Both the position numbers and the translations under genes were made by a program. Under the pieces are notes generated by a model. That model worked only from the letters and a program-made list of their open reading frames with translations, had not been told where the DNA came from and did no database searches. A stretch of 16,975 nucleotides of DNA from Clostridiales bacterium (lineage in GTDB: Bacteria; Bacillota; Clostridia; Oscillospirales; Acutalibacteraceae): contig DXYG01000056.1 in assembly GCA_019415925.1 (NCBI GenBank), positions 1-16,975 on the forward strand, read 5' to 3'. This document shows, in pieces, positions 14,469-16,975 of this stretch (its first letter is position 1; each line of letters begins with the position of its first letter).

Positions 14469-15256
14469 GCAATCGCCTCCTCATCACCAAACAGATTCAT
14501 AATAATGAGGAACACGAAGATAAACACCATAAGAATAAGCGAAATAGCCGAGCCTGTGTTCTGGTCGGTCCAGAAGATTTTGTCAATTATATCTCCTATC
14601 ATAATGTCGTCGGTTCCGCCTAAATACTGCGAAACAAGGAAGGTGCTGGCACTTGGCACAAACACCATTGTAATGCCCGAAATAACTCCGGGAATACTCA
14701 GCGGAAAAATAACCTTTCTGAAAACGGCAAAGCTGTTTGAACCTAAATCCTGAGCCGCCTCAATAAGACCGCCGTCAATCTTGCTCATAACCGTATAAAT
14801 CGGGAGTACCATAAACGGCAGATATTCATAAACCATACCCAGCACAACTGCACCGGTGTTTCCGATATACGTTGCGTGAATACCCAGCATTGAAAGAGCC
14901 ATATCAATCGGTCCGTTATCCTGAAGCAGTGTAACCCAAGCGTAAATTCTCAGAAGAAAGTTCATCCACATCGGAATCATCATAAGCATAATTACGGTGT
15001 TCTGCGTTGATTGCCTCATTTTTGTGATGATATACGCAAGAGGATATGCAAGCACAAGGCAGATTGCAGTTGAAATAAGCGCAATCCAGAGGGATTTCAT
15101 AAAAACGCCCGTATAGAAAAATGCATTTGCGAACGGCTCTAGCGAAAAGTTGCCGTTCTTGTCGGTAAATGCGGTGCATCCAATCATTATAATCGGAATC
15201 ATCGTGAAGATTACCATCCATATGATGTAGGGGATAGAGGGCTTTCTTGATTTCAT
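14465..15256 (-). CDS. potB: Spermidine/putrescine ABC transporter permease PotB
   Basis: A 263-residue permease with about six membrane helices. The EAA loop is EAAQDLGSNSFAVFRKVIFP followed by LSIPGVISG. It lies 2 nt after the potA stop, and its ribosome binding site GGAGGG lies within the last codons of potA, so translation is coupled. Its length is typical of the PotB/PotH family. Confidence 0.95.
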   Translation of the reverse strand: MKSRKPSIPYIIWMVIFTMIPIIMIGCTAFTDKNGNFSLEPFANAFFYTGVFMKSLWIALISTAICLVLAYPLAYIITKMRQSTQNTVIMLMMIPMWMNFLLRIYAWVTLLQDNGPIDMALSMLGIHATYIGNTGAVVLGMVYEYLPFMVLPIYTVMSKIDGGLIEAAQDLGSNSFAVFRKVIFPLSIPGVISGITMVFVPSASTFLVSQYLGGTDDIMIGDIIDKIFWTDQNTGSAISLILMVFIFVFLIIMNLFGDEEAIA

Positions 15257-15258
15257 AA

Positions 15259-16677
15259 TCAGCCCTCCTTAACTTTATCAATAACTTCAAACTGAGCCTT
15301 TGAAAAATCAAACGCAAGCGGAACATACGTTGCAACCTGCTCGTCGGTGTCACTTAGCATAAGCCACTTTCTCTCGTCTGATTCAAGGATAATTTCGTTG
15401 TGCTCACCCTTGTAGACAACCGATTCAATATAAACGTCCTTCAAGTGACCGATTCCGTCGCCTGCAAGCGAAAGAGCCTCGGGAGGAAGCGTGATTTTAA
15501 CGCTTGAACCCTCCGGAAAATAATTGTTTTCAACCTTTACGGTTTCACCTTCAAGTTCAAATTCAAAGTAATTTTCTTCCTCGCTTGAATATGTAACCTC
15601 GGTTTCTATTATATTGTCATAGAACGGAAGGAGCTTGTTCATAATCTGAATGTTGAACGGGATCACTCTCATTCCGATTTCACTGCCGATTTCGGCTGAT
15701 TTGGTGGAGTGAATGAGTATTTCGCACTTTCCGCACCTTACGCTTATTTCGTAGTGAACTCCCTTGAATGTCAGCTTTTCAACAGTTCCGACAAGCTGGC
15801 CGTTTTCGGGAGAAGTAATTTCAATATCCTCAGGGCGGATAACAACGTCAACAGGAGTGTTCTTGCCGAATCCCTTGTCAACACATTCAAGCTCTCTGCC
15901 GAGAATTTTAATACGGCAGTCGTCAATCATAGTGCCGTTTAAAATATTAGCTTCGCCGATAAAGTCTGCAACGAAAGCGTTAACAGGCTCGTTGTATATG
16001 TCCTCGGGAGTGCCGATTTGCTCAATCACGCCGTTGTTCATAACAACAACCCTGTCGCTCATTGTAAGAGCTTCTTCCTGGTCGTGCGTTACATATATAA
16101 AGGTTTTTTCGGTTTTCTGCTGAATTTCCTTAAGCTCAAGCTGCATACATTTTCTCAGCTTCAGGTCAAGTGCACCCAAAGGCTCATCAAGCAGAATAAT
16201 ATCCGGATCGCAGACCAGTGCTCTTGCAATCGCAACACGCTGCTGCTGTCCGCCTGAAAGCTTTGAAATACTGCGCTTTTCGTAACCCTTGAGGTCAACG
16301 GTAGCAAGCATTTTCGTAACCTTTTTCTTGATTTCGTCTTTTGGCATTTTCTTTAGCTTTAAGCCGAAAGCAACATTGTCAAAGACGTTAAGATGCGGAA
16401 ACAGCGAATATTTCTGAAAAACGGTATTGACATTTCTTTTGTTCGGAGGAGTGCCGTTTATGCGCTTTCCGTCAAAGATGACGTCGCCGCTTTCGGGCTC
16501 AACAAAACCTCCGATAATACGCAGAGTAGTAGTTTTTCCGCAACCGCTGGGACCTAAAATAGTTACGAATTCTTTTTCGTGAATATCAAGGTTAATATGG
16601 TTGAGAATAACCTCGCCGTCAAACCTCACAAAAATATCTTTTAATGAAACGATAGTGTTTTTTGCTGTCTGCTCCAT
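15259..16677 (-). CDS. potA: Polyamine ABC transporter ATPase PotA with extended C-terminus
   Basis: A 472-residue ATPase, about 95 residues longer than E. coli PotA (378). The nucleotide-binding domain has Walker A GPSGCGKTT (42-50), Q-loop around 87, signature LSGGQQQR (139-146), Walker B IILLDEP (159-165) and switch His in THDQEEA (about 197). A TOBE-type beta domain begins near 294 with VEKLTFKGVHYEI. A second stretch near 416 reads IESVVYKGEHNEI with the same spacing, so the C-terminal region probably carries two TOBE-like repeats. The ATG is preceded by AGGGGTG. The first gene of potABCD, it powers uptake, and the extra C-terminal module may tune activity or sense substrate state, as TOBE domains do in MalK-type ATPases. 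Confidence 0.93.
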   Translation of the reverse strand: MEQTAKNTIVSLKDIFVRFDGEVILNHINLDIHEKEFVTILGPSGCGKTTTLRIIGGFVEPESGDVIFDGKRINGTPPNKRNVNTVFQKYSLFPHLNVFDNVAFGLKLKKMPKDEIKKKVTKMLATVDLKGYEKRSISKLSGGQQQRVAIARALVCDPDIILLDEPLGALDLKLRKCMQLELKEIQQKTEKTFIYVTHDQEEALTMSDRVVVMNNGVIEQIGTPEDIYNEPVNAFVADFIGEANILNGTMIDDCRIKILGRELECVDKGFGKNTPVDVVIRPEDIEITSPENGQLVGTVEKLTFKGVHYEISVRCGKCEILIHSTKSAEIGSEIGMRVIPFNIQIMNKLLPFYDNIIETEVTYSSEEENYFEFELEGETVKVENNYFPEGSSVKITLPPEALSLAGDGIGHLKDVYIESVVYKGEHNEIILESDERKWLMLSDTDEQVATYVPLAFDFSKAQFEVIDKVKEG

Positions 16678-16852
16678 TTATGCACCCCTGTTCCGAAAAA
16701 TAACAAAAATGAGAAAGGGGCGGATGCGCTGCGTCTGCAAGTACAGATTGTTTGCAGGCGAACACAGTCCGCCCCTACAAATTACTTCTTTGTAAAGACA
16801 TAACTATGATCTGAGGTGAATCAGATGCTTTTTGATTCTCCGTAAAAAGACC
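16678..16852 (-). promoter_or_regulatory. Structured leader of potABCD
   Basis: About 175 nt lie between the predicted start site and potA. The leader contains a 61-nt GC-rich hairpin (16716-16776) and a smaller hairpin ATCTGA/TCAGAT (16809-14 and 16821-26). A competing pairing GAATC/GATTC (16818-16822 and 16834-16838) overlaps the small hairpin, so the two could be mutually exclusive. No known riboswitch class was recognised. Control by RNA structure is only a possibility. Confidence 0.4.
16716..16776. repeat. GC-rich palindromic repeat element
   Basis: The outer arms AGGGGCGGA (16716-16724) and TCCGCCCCT (16768-16776) pair perfectly. The inner arms, 16725-16740 and 16752-16767, continue imperfectly (TCTGCAA against TTGCAGG) to an 11-nt loop. 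It is sharply more GC-rich than the surrounding AT-rich leader. The flanking GTAGGGGCGGA style resembles dispersed palindromic units I associate with gut Clostridia genomes, so it is probably a REP/MITE-like repeat. That is from memory, not from a search. Confidence 0.6.
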
Positions 16853-16859
16853 ACTAAAA

Positions 16860-16888
16860 ATTATATTCTAATATAAGTAAAAAGTCAA
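16860..16888 (-). promoter_or_regulatory. Promoter of potABCD
   Basis: On the minus strand -35 TTGACT (plus 16883-16888) and a perfect -10 TATAAT (plus 16860-16865) have a 17-bp spacer. Start near 16853. An AT-only palindrome at 16903-16926 lies just upstream and may act as an UP-like element. Confidence 0.8.
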
Positions 16889-16975
16889 TTAATAATATGT
16901 AAAAAAATTTTATTGATAAAATTTTTATATAATTTTACAAAAATAGAGCAAAAATATTTTGTTTCACAGCAAATT
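16889..16975. other. AT-rich sequence upstream of pot promoter
   Basis: No gene is seen up to the window edge. An 11-bp AT-only inverted repeat with a 2-nt loop lies at 16903-16926; it could be part of a terminator from outside the window, or chance in such AT-rich sequence. Confidence 0.4.

Noticed and set aside
16903..16926. AT-only 11-bp palindrome as a protein binding site
   Set aside because: Made only of A and T apart from the 2-nt loop, in a very AT-rich stretch, so chance symmetry is likely; kept only as a note upstream of the pot promoter.

Overview
The window looks like a chromosomal segment of a low-to-moderate-GC Firmicute of class Clostridia, most likely an Oscillospiraceae/Ruminococcaceae-type gut anaerobe. 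This rests on strong AGGAGG-type ribosome binding sites, consensus sigma-A promoters with AT-rich surroundings, the gene families and their clostridial flavour, and a GC-rich palindromic repeat of a type I associate with gut Clostridia. The species cannot be named from the sequence alone.

Layout. (1) Positions 1-1320 are a decayed, mostly non-coding region. It holds a fragment resembling the C-terminus of a large serine recombinase, an inverted-repeat structure (759-884), one intact tRNA-Leu(CAG) on the minus strand, and a second tRNA-Leu upstream of it in the same transcript that has lost its middle. A perfect-consensus promoter drives both. (2) Positions 1368-6947 are a five-gene minus-strand operon: ABC-2 permease, ABC ATPase, TarI/IspD-like cytidylyltransferase, SDR epimerase/dehydratase, and a fusion of an SDR-like domain with a LicD phosphotransferase domain. 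Together these look like a system that makes a CDP-activated substituent, transfers it to a cell-surface polymer and exports that polymer. (3) Positions 7051-7995 hold a short minus-strand DtxR/MntR-like metalloregulator gene followed by a nucleoside 2-deoxyribosyltransferase-like gene. (4) Positions 8086-12445 are plus-strand units, each with a recognisable promoter and terminator: threonine ammonia-lyase with RidA, a DegV protein, a TtcA-like tRNA thiolase, and an unrecognised membrane protein. (5) Positions 12419-16888 are a minus-strand polyamine uptake operon potABCD, preceded by a structured leader of about 175 nt that contains a 61-nt GC-rich hairpin.

How the genes fit together. IlvA makes enamine/imine intermediates that the adjacent RidA hydrolyses. 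PotA, PotB, PotC and PotD form one complete importer. In the surface-polymer operon, the nucleotidyltransferase, SDR and LicD would supply and attach a CDP-linked alditol or amino-alcohol phosphate, and the Wzm/Wzt-like pair would carry the polymer across the membrane.

The most interesting points are: the SDR-like half of the LicD fusion has lost every catalytic residue and looks like a pseudoenzyme; the upstream tRNA-Leu copy appears to have collapsed between two GGTTCA repeats inside the tRNA; PotA carries what looks like a duplicated TOBE domain; and the exporter and potABCD leaders are long and structured. I do not see a CRISPR array, an intact mobile element or a known defence system.
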